Origin: Botrytis cinerea B05.10
Lineage: Eukaryota; Ascomycota; Leotiomycetes; Helotiales; Sclerotiniaceae
Length of the DNA: 64,000 bases
Reading direction: 5' to 3'
Assembly: GCF_000143535.2 (NCBI RefSeq)
Contig: NC_037311.1
Location: 3,224,001 to 3,288,000 of the forward strand
Shown: piece by piece, positions 43,919 to 54,939 of the stretch
How the letters are laid out: each line of letters opens with the position of its first letter
Position numbering within the stretch: the first letter of the stretch is position 1
The notes under the pieces: generated by a model
Told to the model about the DNA's origin: nothing
Databases searched by the model: none
What the model saw: only the letters and a program-made list of their open reading frames with translations
Program-made: the position numbers and the translations under genes

Positions 43919-45554
43919 TGAAATAGGGATTTAAATTTATGAACTGACTGAAAATCTAAAGTATAGCCAACGAACTTTTGTAACGTGGTTTAATTGATAA
44001 AAATCATATGCAAAGGCTGGAAAAGAGAAGTGGACTGCATCGATCCAAGCTTTCGAAACTTCCATGCTTGCCATAACGTTTGGTAATGATTTGTATATCG
44101 GAAAGTAACATTCCATGGCATCATTGTTGAAGTTACTATTGTACATTGTCTTAACAATTCAGTTATGATTGGAATTTTTTCAATCCTGCATGTTCCTGAT
44201 CTGCCTCTGTAGTTTAGAAGCAAGTACTCCAAAATTTGTCCCGAGGTCTTTTTTCTGTCCTAGCCTCTTCTTTTGATGTTCTTTCGATATTCTGATTAGC
44301 TATTGGTTTTGTTCCTTACAGTTTTCCTCGTCAGCTAATGCCGATCCAAAACTCTAATGTTGTGAGTTAACATTACTATTATCCAATCAAAATTCATCAC
44401 AGCTCTTTCAAAGTTTATGTTGCATATCTATGACCTTTTTTAATAGGCCACACCCCAAGAAGCGTTCGACTAGTAGTCGATAGCCTTGATAATCTAATTT
44501 TATAAAACACTAGGACTCAAGTACCGTCATTCCTATATCCCTATGACCAAATCACATACCATTTACACTTCTGTTACAAACCAAGATGACGATGAGCAAA
44601 GTCGTCTCAACAAGCTCCAAGTGGCATTCACAGGGTCGCTCTTCCAAGAGCCGCTAGAATCTACCCTATACTAGTACCTGACATATCATCTCAGTTCACT
44701 CATTTTGATCTTCAACTGAACGGGTTACATTCCTAAGATGGCAAAGGGCAGTGTACATCCTAGGAGGGGTTGTCTTGTCATATATCATCCCCTCTCTATA
44801 GCTTCCTTGGCTCCTCCTCCATCATCATCACTCCATTACTCAAGAGAAAACGTCAGCATGTCTTTGATCATAGCGACCCGCGCTGAACTTTACTTTACAC
44901 AGACAACCAGTTTCGATTTATCATGAGATTTGAATATCATCAATGGGCCAATAATTTTAGCACTGAAGTCTACACCTATCTAATTTTAAAGAACTTTCAC
45001 TTGAGGAAGTATCTGCTTGTCAAATTCCAAAACCACTTAAGCTCAAAATGATTATCTTACTGTCAACGATTATTTGTGGCTTTGAATAAAACCTAAATAA
45101 TTTTTATTTTTTTTATGTCTCTCCTAAGCATTGCCGAGCGGTCATGGGACAATCTATTTTCAAATACCGCAATTAGTGCAGATCGCCCATGAACTAATTG
45201 ATACCGCAGAACTAGTTTCAGCATGAATAGTAAATCCTATATGTGCACAACAGAAAAACGTCATTCACCATTCGAGATCACCCTCAACTGAGAATCTAAA
45301 CATGAGAACTAAATATATCTTTCATCTGATAGGACGAAGTAACCCCTATATTGATCGCTTTTTCTTAGCGTACAACTTCACGAACGCATATAAATATTTC
45401 CCCAATTTTTCTTCATGTTCTTCTCATCATACCCAATCACTCGTTTACAAACATCCGCACACAAATCTATCGTTCAATTTACATAATATATATACGCGCA
45501 ATCGCATTCTACACAAACGATCAAATTCAACTTGTCAACTACCAACTTATAATT
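43919..45554. other. Intergenic, no supported gene
   Basis: AT-rich. ORFs at 44738-44926 and 45302-45595 carry no recognisable sequence; the second overlaps the leader of the next gene. A TATAAATA element lies at 45389-45396, 159 bp before the ATG at 45555, and may be its core promoter. Confidence 0.4.
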
Positions 45555-45911
45555 ATGAATTACAACAGCACCATGAATTCCAACGGTACCGATAACTATT
45601 ACGTTGGAATCACCTCCAAAAACAGCACTTGCACCAAAGCTATCACCTTGAGATCATGTATTCCAGTACATGATACAAAATCCATAAGTAACGAGCAAAG
45701 GCCCGCCTACATTGCAGGTGTCTCTATCGCCTTCTTTTTCATCATCATCTTTGCTATCGCCATACAAAATGTACGCGCTCGCATTATCTCGAACAAAAGG
45801 TCCATGGATGAACAGAGAAGAGTTGAAGAAGGAAGAATGACCAAGGCTGTTCAAAAAGTCACTGGTGGTGAAAAGGCAGATCCAGTTTCAACGGAACCTG
45901 CCAAGCCATGA
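45555..45911 (+). CDS. Small single-pass membrane protein, 118 aa
   Basis: Single exon. Residues 1-48 are Asn/Ser/Thr-rich with several N-x-S/T sites and two Cys, so they are likely extracytoplasmic. A transmembrane helix spans about 51-71 (YIAGVSIAFFFIIIFAIAI). A basic juxtamembrane segment (NVRARIISNKR) and a charged tail of about 45 residues follow and should face the cytosol. No cleavable signal peptide is evident, so a type III topology is likely. The family is not recognised. An upstream TATA element and a C-rich leader support expression. Confidence 0.5.
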   Translation: MNYNSTMNSNGTDNYYVGITSKNSTCTKAITLRSCIPVHDTKSISNEQRPAYIAGVSIAFFFIIIFAIAIQNVRARIISNKRSMDEQRRVEEGRMTKAVQKVTGGEKADPVSTEPAKP

Positions 45912-48222
45912 TGAAACGTAGTTCACATCAGGCAACGAGGAGGTAAAGGGATTAAGGATGGTAAAAGTTTGGGCTGTAATTTTCTCAGGCGCGGTTACGT
46001 TGAACGATTAAGGAAGATTTGGATGATTATTAATGACGGTCTATATTGTATGATGAAATGTTAAATAATTAAATATGGTTCTCATGAACTATTCTCACGA
46101 AATTCTCTTGTCACATCATTTGGTACCTTGTGTAAACTCTGTGTGGAAGTTCTGTCGTTTCATCGGCCTAGACGATTGTCATTTTCCCACTACATTAGGA
46201 CGATTCAAAATTTTCTTTTTCTTGAAGACGTTTCTCCGGACACGTTTTTCTGAATGAATTATTATTTTTGATCTTTGAACACTGCCAACCTCCGAAGTTT
46301 GCGAAACTTTTTACCTTCAATTATAAGTGACAAATTCAATTGCCCAACAGGTCAGATATTCCAGCAAGGTACTCTGCAAGAGCTCATGTCCCGGGCAATC
46401 TCGATGAATTTCATTGTCCTACTCAACACAGTGTCCTCATCGTTCAAGAAAATTAGCTGACGTGTCTGTCTTATGTCGTCTTCGATTAGGCTGTGCTAGT
46501 ATTAAACATCCGTCATGCCAAATATAGACAGATAGAGTCTTGAAAAATTTCCGACAGATCACGGGATCTGACATGGTAATTGGTGGTGACTAAATCTTTG
46601 GGTGTTTGAACTGGATTGATAGTCAAAGTAAATCATCAACACTAGTACCAATATGATTGTCCATTTTCATCACAAACTTTGATCGCCCATCCGAAAGTTT
46701 ATTTTATGTCTTCCACCTATCGATCTTATCTTTAACATGATCAATTGTCACCCCCTTTAACAGACATATCTGATCTAAAAATAGTGGTACCTTCAACATA
46801 CCGACAGTAGAACACCTAAAAGTCACATCGAATGAAGAATAACCTTCAAAATTCCTAGCCATCTCATCCATAAAGTCAAGGCATTCCTCCATTTCCTCTT
46901 TTGGAGTGTAAAATTGTACATATCCTCGTTCAATCCTATTTTTCCTCACTCGCGCGTTGGAAAAAAGGAAATGAGCCACTGAAGCTAAAGCAGTGAGAAC
47001 ACTATACCATATTACTATTCGAGTCCAAAGAATTACGATACAGCTCCTCCACACGCAATCGTCTGATAGTCTATCTGTCGTTCAAATATTAAATTTTCAA
47101 TAAAGTTCTACTGTCGGAAAAAAATTTAACCAGAAAAAGTTTGAAGCTTATGACATAAATCGTAACACACAACATGATTCGTAATTTAGAATGATCTTAT
47201 CAGTACAGAAACGAAATTGCAGTTGAAATGAATTCTAAATGACGAAAGGATTAATCCTTTTCTCTCAAAATTCAATGAACAGATGAAGTATCCAGATTAT
47301 TCACAACCGATCACGTCCATGAAATGACATCTCGCAAACCTTCTTCGCATCTTCTTTAAGCGAGATGTCATATCTATCCCCCTCATTTTAGCCCCTGCCT
47401 AGCATAAAAACTAAGATATTAGAATCATAAATCTGTCTCCCCCACACCAAAAGAGAGTCAAATCTCTTAGCTCGTAGACTAGATATCAGTAGTTAATATT
47501 TAGCACCAACTCAAACCCTAAAGGTAGAGCTCGCCAAGTACTGAAAGGAACATTAAGTATTAAGATACTGAAATTTTCTAGATTGGTTTCAACGGTTCAT
47601 CTTTAGTGGGTGGATTTCCGTTCGGTCCTACTCGGTATACATAGAGATTTCGCTATAAAGGTTGCCTCCCCCGCATTTGAGAAATTTTGATCTCTCCTCT
47701 CCCTCTTTATACATATATTCATACGCATATTCACACATACCTTCACATACACCCTCACCTAAATCAAAGATAATCATGTCAACTCCAGCCAATATGACTA
47801 CTCTTCAAGTCCATCAATGCACGTCTTTACTCCAAATATTATCCCCTCCATTCCCATTCTCATCCTCACCCAATCCAACAACTACCACAATCATCACCGA
47901 CCGCCCCTGGCATCTCTTCCTCGTCGATTAGGTTTAGAAATGCGATGGTTCCTTACGTTAATATTAAATGCGTTGAAGACCATCTTATAATCGTATATTT
48001 GGTTGTTTCAATTGTGAATCTACGAAACGAATGTAAGGAATTAGAAAATCCGAGAGAATGTGAATAGAAATCAAGTATACAGCGATCAAACGAAAGATTG
48101 AGGATTTGAATGGCGTTGAATAGATTTGGATTATTTGGCTGCGATTATTTAGGAAGCACCTTTACCGCACCATACATAGCCTAGTCTATCTTTTTCTATA
48201 CTGTTCTCTTCACCTCAAATAA
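45912..48222. other. Mostly gene-free region
   Basis: Contains the exon-like fragment at 46704-47054 (listed separately). A small ORF at 47662-47931 has a CA/CT-rich leader; a possible 44-residue peptide begins at 47776, but nothing in it is recognisable. The rest is AT-rich. Confidence 0.4.
46704..47054 (-). pseudogene. Exon-like membrane-protein fragment lacking its own ATG
   Basis: A 116-codon open frame beginning at a GTG. No in-frame ATG lies upstream before a stop near 47090. A hydrophobic segment of about 24 residues (VILWTRIVIWYSVLTAL) is followed by a soluble part of coherent composition (YVQFYTPKEEMEECLDFMDEM). It could be the last exon of a gene whose first exon I cannot place (an AG acceptor occurs at about 47074), or a relic. 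Confidence 0.25.
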
Positions 48223-49625
48223 TCAACCCACAACATTTCCCCCAACACCCTCACACCATCCTTTAATATTCTCCGTCACAACCCTTCTCAATTTCTCCAC
48301 ACTACTTATTCCATACCAAGCAATATGTGGACTCAGGATTAATCTCCCACTATCCCGCAACTCGCTATCTCTGGCTGCTTTTACTAAGGTACTATCTTCT
48401 CCAGCTGGCTCTTCTACATAAACATCTGTTGCTGCTCCTGCAATCTTGCCTTGTATCAATGCATCTACTAAATCTTCTTCATTGACTATTCCTCCTCGTG
48501 CGATATTGATGATGAGAGCGTTTGGTCTCATCATTGATAATTCCGCAGAAGCAATCATATTTTCCGTAGTGGGTGTCAAGGGAAGAGACAGGAAGAGGAC
48601 GGTACTGGTTTTTATGACGGTAGTAAATGGGGTATAATTTGGGCGAGTTTCGGATTCGGAAACACCTTTTCGTTCGCATAATTGAACCGTCATTCCTAGT
48701 GCTCGACAAAGGTTTGCTACTCGATTTCCTATGCTTTGTTAGTTTTATGGTTCGTGCGCTTGGTGTTGTGGGATAGCAGGTAGGGTGTCCAACGACCCAG
48801 TCCGGAAGTGGAGAACTAGAAGCTTTCAACCCCGGAAGTCCATTCAAGAACTTTAACACTAGGTCTTCATACGGAACACATCATTCAGACTCCCGACTAC
48901 CTTGATTTAAAAAGAAGATGGGAGCTCAATAGACTGCCATATCACATGATCTGGTCAACTTTAACGACATCACCCAGGCAATACCTCCAGCGTTAAATAA
49001 CCATACGAGAAACATGAATCGAACTACGCTTCAATCGTTCCTTTGATTCAATCCCTCAAAAATAACCCTAAGAAAATTAAACTTCAATCTTACCTAACTC
49101 CCCACCCCCTACAATTCCCGCCACTTCCCCCTTAAACCCTGACATCAATCCCCCATAGAAATGTTTGCTCAAACTTCCCTGTTCCTTCCATTCTTTTCCC
49201 TCTCTAGTTCTCTCATGCATCCCCACTACATTTCTTCGAAGCGCCATATACAACGTTAATCCATGTTCTGAAACCGCTTCATTACTTGCTGCTGGAACAT
49301 TGGATACCGAAATTCCATGTTCTTTGCAATAAGCGATATCGACATGATCTGTTCCAATGGCTAGGATAGCTATATGCTTCAAATTTGGTAGCTGGGAGAG
49401 AATGGTTGACGTGAGGAAGAAACGGGTGGTGATTAAGATATGGGCGGGTTTGAGATATGACAATAGTTCGTCACCTTTTGGAGGTGGATTGGGTAGTTCA
49501 GTGACGGTATAAGGGATTGGGAGAGATGAGAAATCTGGTGAGGGTGTATGGAATGGATCAAGACGGAGAATCTGGACGGTTTCGGGGAGATTTGAACGGA
49601 GGGTTTGTGGAGTTGGGTTGGCCAT
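48223..49625 (-). CDS. D-isomer-specific 2-hydroxyacid dehydrogenase
   Basis: Two exons, 49625-49094 and 48728-48223, joined in phase 1 (G|GA) across a 365-nt intron, giving 345 residues. The enzyme reduces 2-oxoacids or oxidises D-2-hydroxyacids with NAD(P)H. The substrate domain (1-105) carries the AILAIGTDHVD block. The nucleotide-binding domain has the GIVGGGELG dinucleotide loop, which is split by the intron exactly at its last glycine, then NRVANLCRALGM. Catalytic residues are visible: Arg in NIARGGIVNEEDL, Glu in DVYVEEPAG and His in LSPHIAWYG, so the active site is intact. No targeting peptide is seen. Glyoxylate/hydroxypyruvate reductase-type substrates are likely, but the sequence does not settle this. 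Confidence 0.9.
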
Positions 49626-50464
49626 GATTGATTGATAAATTGAGATAGGTTTGGTAAATTAGAGGAAGAGGTTCGTTTTTACCCGAGTTGTAGTCTTGTA
49701 CGCTGACTTAAGAGCAAAGAAAATTGAAAATGAAATCTATATGTTGAAAGATAAAATAAGAAAGGACGTCTAGTAAGTAAGCGTATGTATATTAAAAGGC
49801 GTAAAGTTTTAGTGGAACCTTTCCCCACATTCGGATGACTCCCACGATACGATATAAGGATAGAAGGCTTAGCTTAACAGATTGGACGACATTATAATAA
49901 ACGATATCCCGACAAAGCTTATGTGGATATCTGAGCTGGGATTGAAGATTGGAATGAAGTCATTGAGATGTTGTCGACGCGGCACAATATCAGCCGAACA
50001 ACAGCCGGTGAAGAGAAGATTGAGAATCATCCTTGATGAACAAGTCATATCACCCACTCTTCCAGTGAAAAAGACGTCAATGGCGCTAAATAACGAAAGT
50101 AATCATGGGCAATGGTATGAAATGGAAAAGCCAGTGCCAAAGTGTAGATTTTATCATCAATATCGTCAACATCATCTACTCCCATCCTGTCCTGTCCTAT
50201 CCTACTCCATCGATACCAATCCAGCGATACCAATCCAACCCAATCCAATGGACCATATCATCGAAAGAAACACCAATGCAATACAATCTATGCCGCATTA
50301 TTTTTCCAAGATTAAGCTGACAACAAATAAACAATACGCCACGATATCTCGATATCTCCATCATCTCCATTTCATTACTTGTCACCTTCAATAGTTTCTT
50401 GAGTTCAAACTCCGTTTTTCAGATATTGAAAGTGGAAGCCGTAAAATTCAGACATGCAATTGGT
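49626..50464. other. Intergenic
   Basis: Holds the promoter of the dehydrogenase and the 3' flank of the small secreted-protein gene. The 170-codon plus-strand ORF at 49882-50394 is Ile/His/Gln-rich without motifs, and I do not regard it as a gene. CCAATCCA-like short tandems occur near 50210-50250. Confidence 0.4.
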
Positions 50465-50877
50465 TTACATGCCAGAGTTTTTGGCAGCTAAGTAGTTTCA
50501 ATAGTGTCAGTACACCAGAAAAGCGAATCTGAGAGAATGAAAAGGTAAAGAGAAGAGAAAAAAGTGGTCATATTTTCCAGAGAAGAGAAGAAGATCTTTG
50601 TATCGTACCTTGATTAACATTAGCAGAGTCGAAGCTAACGACGTTTCCTTGAGCATCAGTCATTGAGGGAGTCGATGCATCATCCACATCGCGTCCTGCA
50701 AGTTGAAGAGCTGTGGTTTTGTTAGCAGTGGGAAACAATATATAGTCTCATTTAAAAGGGGAGCGGAAGGATGACTGTGGATGATAAAGGTAGGTCGGCT
50801 TTTGGAAATTGGGATAACATACGTGAGGCAATCGCAATGGCGATGAAGGAAAAGATAGTGATGACTGTGAATTGCAT
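50465..50877 (-). CDS. Small secreted protein, three exons, 59 aa
   Basis: This gene is invisible to a simple ORF search because its exons are 55, 102 and 23 nt: 50877-50823, 50710-50609 and 50487-50465. Donors are GTATGT and GTACGA, acceptors CACAG and CTTAG, with CTAAC (intron 1) and CTGAC (intron 2) branch-like sites. Phases are 1 and 1, so the frame is kept. The product begins with a clear signal peptide (MQFTVITIFSFIAIAIAS). A short Asp/Ser/Asn-rich mature part of about 41 residues follows (GRDVDDASTPSMTDAQGNVV) and ends NSGM. There is no cysteine. Size and plan fit the fungal small secreted proteins, some of which act as effectors or pheromone-like peptides; the role is unknown. Confidence 0.6.
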
Positions 50878-52892
50878 GGTTGCTGGTGGGTATGTTTATT
50901 TAGGTATTGAGCGATGAAAAACGTAGAAGACTATTTGATGAGAGTGATGAGAGTGATGAAGTCGGCCGGCAACAAATGATTGCGTATAGGCAAGAAGTTG
51001 ATTAAGAATTGACACACGGATAGATGAATAGATGAACGAATAATGAGATGAAAATGATGATAAAATGGATTCCCCGTACTTCTAGGTCATCGTTCTTATA
51101 TCTTTCTTCGTCTAACTCTCAACATCTCAAGAACCCAAAACGAAGATCTAGACTCAGACCTGCGCCTCTCAATTCCCAAAGACATCATTATAAAATTCAT
51201 TCATTATTAGAAATGATTTGAAATGAGCACCTATCAACATGCTAATCGCATGTCTACTCGAATCCATTACTTTTGTTGATTCGCTAATATCATGATTTGA
51301 GCAGAAACCGGGGTTTACCGCGTTACAAATTGGATGAAAATCACATGGTCTTGATACATTGAATGTCGCAGCAAGGCTTATGTTGTATGGAGTATACTTA
51401 AGCTCAAGGGTATTTCTCATGATTTGCTGGGGGAAGTTGGAGATAATAGTAAAAAAAACCCCGGATTGATGTGGTGTAAGGATGGAAGGAAAATGGTTAC
51501 TGAAACGTGGATGAAGTGAAGCGAGATGCAAAGAGAGCTGTCATCCCAACATCACCCGTAAAGCTTCAAAAAGATCCAATGATCTGACGTAATAAGACTT
51601 CTTCATGCGTAGAAGGTTTGGTGAAGACGGAAATATTGAGATCCGAACAGATGAACTTTTGGGGGCTGTAGATGTTGTGGTGGAATAAGGTTTTTTGTTG
51701 TTGTAAATAGATTTAAGGGGTCAAGGTCTCGTTTGAGGCTGGGTGGCTTGGGAAGTGATTGACGAAAAGCTTCTCAGACAGGTACCGGATATTGATTTGT
51801 AGGTTAAGTGGGCTATCGCTTTTGATCTGCAAACAGCCTTTAAGTATTTGACTTGCGATTCGTATTTTGCTTTGGATTAAAACGTGGCGTTGGATGGGTT
51901 AATACCGACTAGGTACCTGAGGGCAAGATGTCTTTGTCTTGTACTTTGAAATGATGACATAAGCTTAAAAGGGAGGATATCTTTCAAGATCAAAACAGGA
52001 GCTCTTTCAATTATGATGGAATAGAGGGGATGTAATGTCAGCTGCACTCTCAATACAAACGAAGTTGAAATGTTGAGTTCATCTTCGTTATCATCATCAT
52101 CGCCATGGTGTCAACGTCAACGCCGATGTCAACGTAGTCGGTTAATTATCGGACCACTCCAACCTCAATCCATACGATGGAAATGGAATCTAATCATCAT
52201 TGACATATAAGACAATAAAAAGGAAGCATTTATTCAATTAAGAATGATATTCGTATACTTACCGACGGACCAGCCAGCCAGCCAACCAACCGACTAACGG
52301 AACGTAATGGACCGAGCAAACCGGCGATCTCGGGCTAAAATGATGCAACCTCTCAAAGACCGAATGCGGAATAGATAATGCACAATTCACAAATTATCCA
52401 CTCAAATCGGCATTTATGCAAATCATCGCACTGCACAGCTGAGCATACCTAGGTACCTGAAACATTCATGAATCATCATCGATTTCCACAAATCAAGGCT
52501 AAAGCTTATCGATAACCCCCGCTATGAAGTCCCACAACACCCGAGCTCCCTCTACCGGTATCGACATTCACTCGCAACGACCTTCCTCTCAGTCTTCACT
52601 TCTACTCAGATACCTTCTCTCCATAACCTCAACCTCAACCTCAGCCTCACTCTCAATAACCTCATCACGCCAACTGACTCTCGTCACACAGTTTGTAAAG
52701 TCCAATAGAGTCAACTTATTGCAGGAATACAAACACAAGTTCAAAGATTCATACAAGCACTCGTATCCATATTCGTATCCCCATTCCTTACCTTCCGGCC
52801 GACAACTACAACTACAACTCCATCCAAATCCAAACCTCAATACAACCCCAAATCTATCACCCAATCCATCGTCACCAATAGCATCAACAATT
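50878..52892. other. Intergenic
   Basis: Two kb between the divergent small secreted-protein gene and the AMMECR1-domain gene. The 120-codon minus-strand ORF at 51169-51531 shows no motif. ATC triplets occur near 52090-52110, and GCCAGCCAGCCAACC units lie near 52268-52290. The last 370 bases before 52893 are open in the frame of the next gene. Confidence 0.4.
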
Positions 52893-53873
52893 ATGGCAAC
52901 TCCAGATCATTGTCTGTATTGTTTCGAAGTTTTGACTGCTCATCTCGAAAAACGACAACCCTTAGACTTGGAAAAGGTTCAAGAATTATGGACATCTTAC
53001 CCCAAAGGTCTCGAGTTACAAACCAGCGAAGAAGAGGAAGAAGAAGATGTGAATCTTCAAATTACGGGTTCCCACCCACCAAAAACAAATCCAAGACCCG
53101 ATCCAAATTCAACCACAAATTCAGCACGTCATCCTATTCTCCAACGAATTACACGATCTGCTTCTGGAACCAGCACACCATCCTCTAGTTCCTCCTCCGA
53201 ACGAACATCAACCTCAAATTCCACATCTGCAACTACCCCCTCTAGTTCAACCACCTCATTCACTCCCATCGGCATCTCCCCCACTCCCCGTCACACAACC
53301 CAACTCTCCCCTCCCCGCAGCCTCCGCGACTGGTCCACCCCCCTCTTTGTAACCTGGAATACTCTCTCCTCTTCTTCGCAACCGCATCAACAATCACCTT
53401 CTCTACGCGGCTGCATCGGTACTTTCTCCTCCGAACCCCTCCTCTCATCTCTACCCGAATACGCATTAATCTCCGCCCTGCACGATTCCCGCTTCGATCC
53501 AATTACGCTGCGAGAACTCCCAACTCTCGAAGTTGCCGTTACTCTACTCACAGATTTCGAAGAGTGTGATCATCCGCTAGATTGGGACATCGGAGTTCAT
53601 GGAATCAGGATTAGTTTTTATCATAAGAATAAGAGGTTTGGGGCGTGTTATTTACCCGATGTGGCGGTGGAACAGGATTGGGGAAAGGAAGAGACGGTTG
53701 TGAGTGCAATGAGGAAGGCAGGGTGGGGAGGAAAGAGGGAGAAGTGGAGGGAAGTGAGTCAGTTGCATGTGGTTAGGTATCAAGGGAGAAAGGAGAGTGT
53801 TAGCTGGAAGGAATATAACGAGTGGAGGACTTGGGTACAGAAGACGGATAATAAGGCTGAAGCGAGGAATTAG
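52893..53873 (+). CDS. AMMECR1-domain protein
   Basis: Single exon; 326 residues from the ATG at 52893, which begins MATPDHCLYCFEVLTAHLE, the usual start of this family. The conserved domain is split by a disordered Ser/Thr/Pro insertion (about residues 60-150), then resumes: PLFVTWNT, SLRGCIGTF (hallmark LRGCIGT motif), YALISALHDSRFDPI, LEVAVTLLTDFEECDHPLDWDIGVHGI, FGACYLPDVAVEQDW. AMMECR1 proteins are widespread and of uncertain biochemical role; the buried cysteine of the RGCIGT motif suggests a catalytic or binding site. The frame is open upstream to another ATG at 52524, adding 123 Ser/Thr/Tyr-rich residues. I prefer the internal start because it matches the family, but the longer form cannot be excluded. 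Confidence 0.88.
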   Translation: MATPDHCLYCFEVLTAHLEKRQPLDLEKVQELWTSYPKGLELQTSEEEEEEDVNLQITGSHPPKTNPRPDPNSTTNSARHPILQRITRSASGTSTPSSSSSSERTSTSNSTSATTPSSSTTSFTPIGISPTPRHTTQLSPPRSLRDWSTPLFVTWNTLSSSSQPHQQSPSLRGCIGTFSSEPLLSSLPEYALISALHDSRFDPITLRELPTLEVAVTLLTDFEECDHPLDWDIGVHGIRISFYHKNKRFGACYLPDVAVEQDWGKEETVVSAMRKAGWGGKREKWREVSQLHVVRYQGRKESVSWKEYNEWRTWVQKTDNKAEARN

Positions 53874-54273
53874 AGGCGATGGATATTACACCTTCTAGAC
53901 ACTGGAGATAGGAACAGGATAGGGGAAATCTCACTATCATCGATTTAAGCGGGTGATGGAAGTGCGCGGGAACATGGAATTAGGGGGAGCATAAGACACA
54001 ACAGACAATGATTTATGACAGCAGATAGAGATCTAATTGGGGGTTCTTTTAATTTACTTTTTTTTGCTTCTATTTATTCTATTTTATTTATTCCCTTCTT
54101 CCGCCATCTACTTCTCTCATACCTCGCCTACTCGTAGGATACCGGAATCGATCACTAGTGAAACCCTTCAACATTCGGATTAAAGCATTCCATTTCAATC
54201 CAATTCAAAGAACTTGATACAAGTAGCACGGTAACTGATGCTGTCCAACAGTTTATAGGGTCTACTCTAACAA

Positions 54274-54303
54274 TCCATCCACCCATCCATCCATCCATCC
54301 ATA
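54274..54303 (+). repeat. CCAT tetranucleotide repeat
   Basis: About seven units with one early interruption. Confidence 0.8.
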
Positions 54304-54370
54304 CTATACTACATCTCCTTTTCTTCAACTCGAATCTTTAGTATATTCAAATCTCAAAGATATCAATAGT

Positions 54371-54397
54371 TACATACATACATACATACATACATAC
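54371..54397 (+). repeat. ACAT tetranucleotide repeat
   Basis: Six to seven perfect units. Confidence 0.85.
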
Positions 54398-54939
54398 ACA
54401 CTTCATTTCAAGACTCTTTCAAAGCATCCAACTATTCGATACTCAATTTCATTAATGGGTGGAGAAAAATATAAAAGCTCCTCAGCTCCTCGCTATATGG
54501 TTTCCTACCCTATCCTATGGCATATGTTATCCCTTCTCTTTCCTCTGTGCTTTCTTTTTCTTGCATTAGACAACACCGTCGTAATGTATTTTTATTCCAC
54601 TCCATTCTGTTCAGCCCATCCAGGCCCTTGACATTGATTTGCACTTTACTTGCCTAAATTGACAAACCCAACCATTCCGTATTCATCCCGTCCATGCGTA
54701 CCGTACCCTTTCCCCACGCCATCCATATCGCTATCCCTTCCTTTCCCTCCCAAATATAAAATACAAATGGATATCCAGCAAATCAACCAAGCAAAATCAC
54801 TACCCATAAGTTGTGATGTCATTAATATATGTCGTAAGTTCTTGTATCGTCCATCTCGTCTCATTCCTTCTTTTCCAGCCCCTGGCTCTCACTCAGTATT
54901 ATCTCCAACCACCCACCTCCTCTCACCCATTTCATCAAT

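Larger units (their letters stand above)
53874..54939. other. Convergent intergenic region with microsatellites
   Basis: 3' flanks of the AMMECR1 gene and of the Ras-like gene. CCAT repeats lie at 54274-54303 and ACAT repeats at 54371-54397. No gene is seen. Confidence 0.5.

Noticed and set aside
49882..50394. 170-codon plus-strand ORF antisense to nothing
   Set aside because: No motif, uneven composition, and it runs into short CCAATC repeats; kept only as an unexplained ORF.
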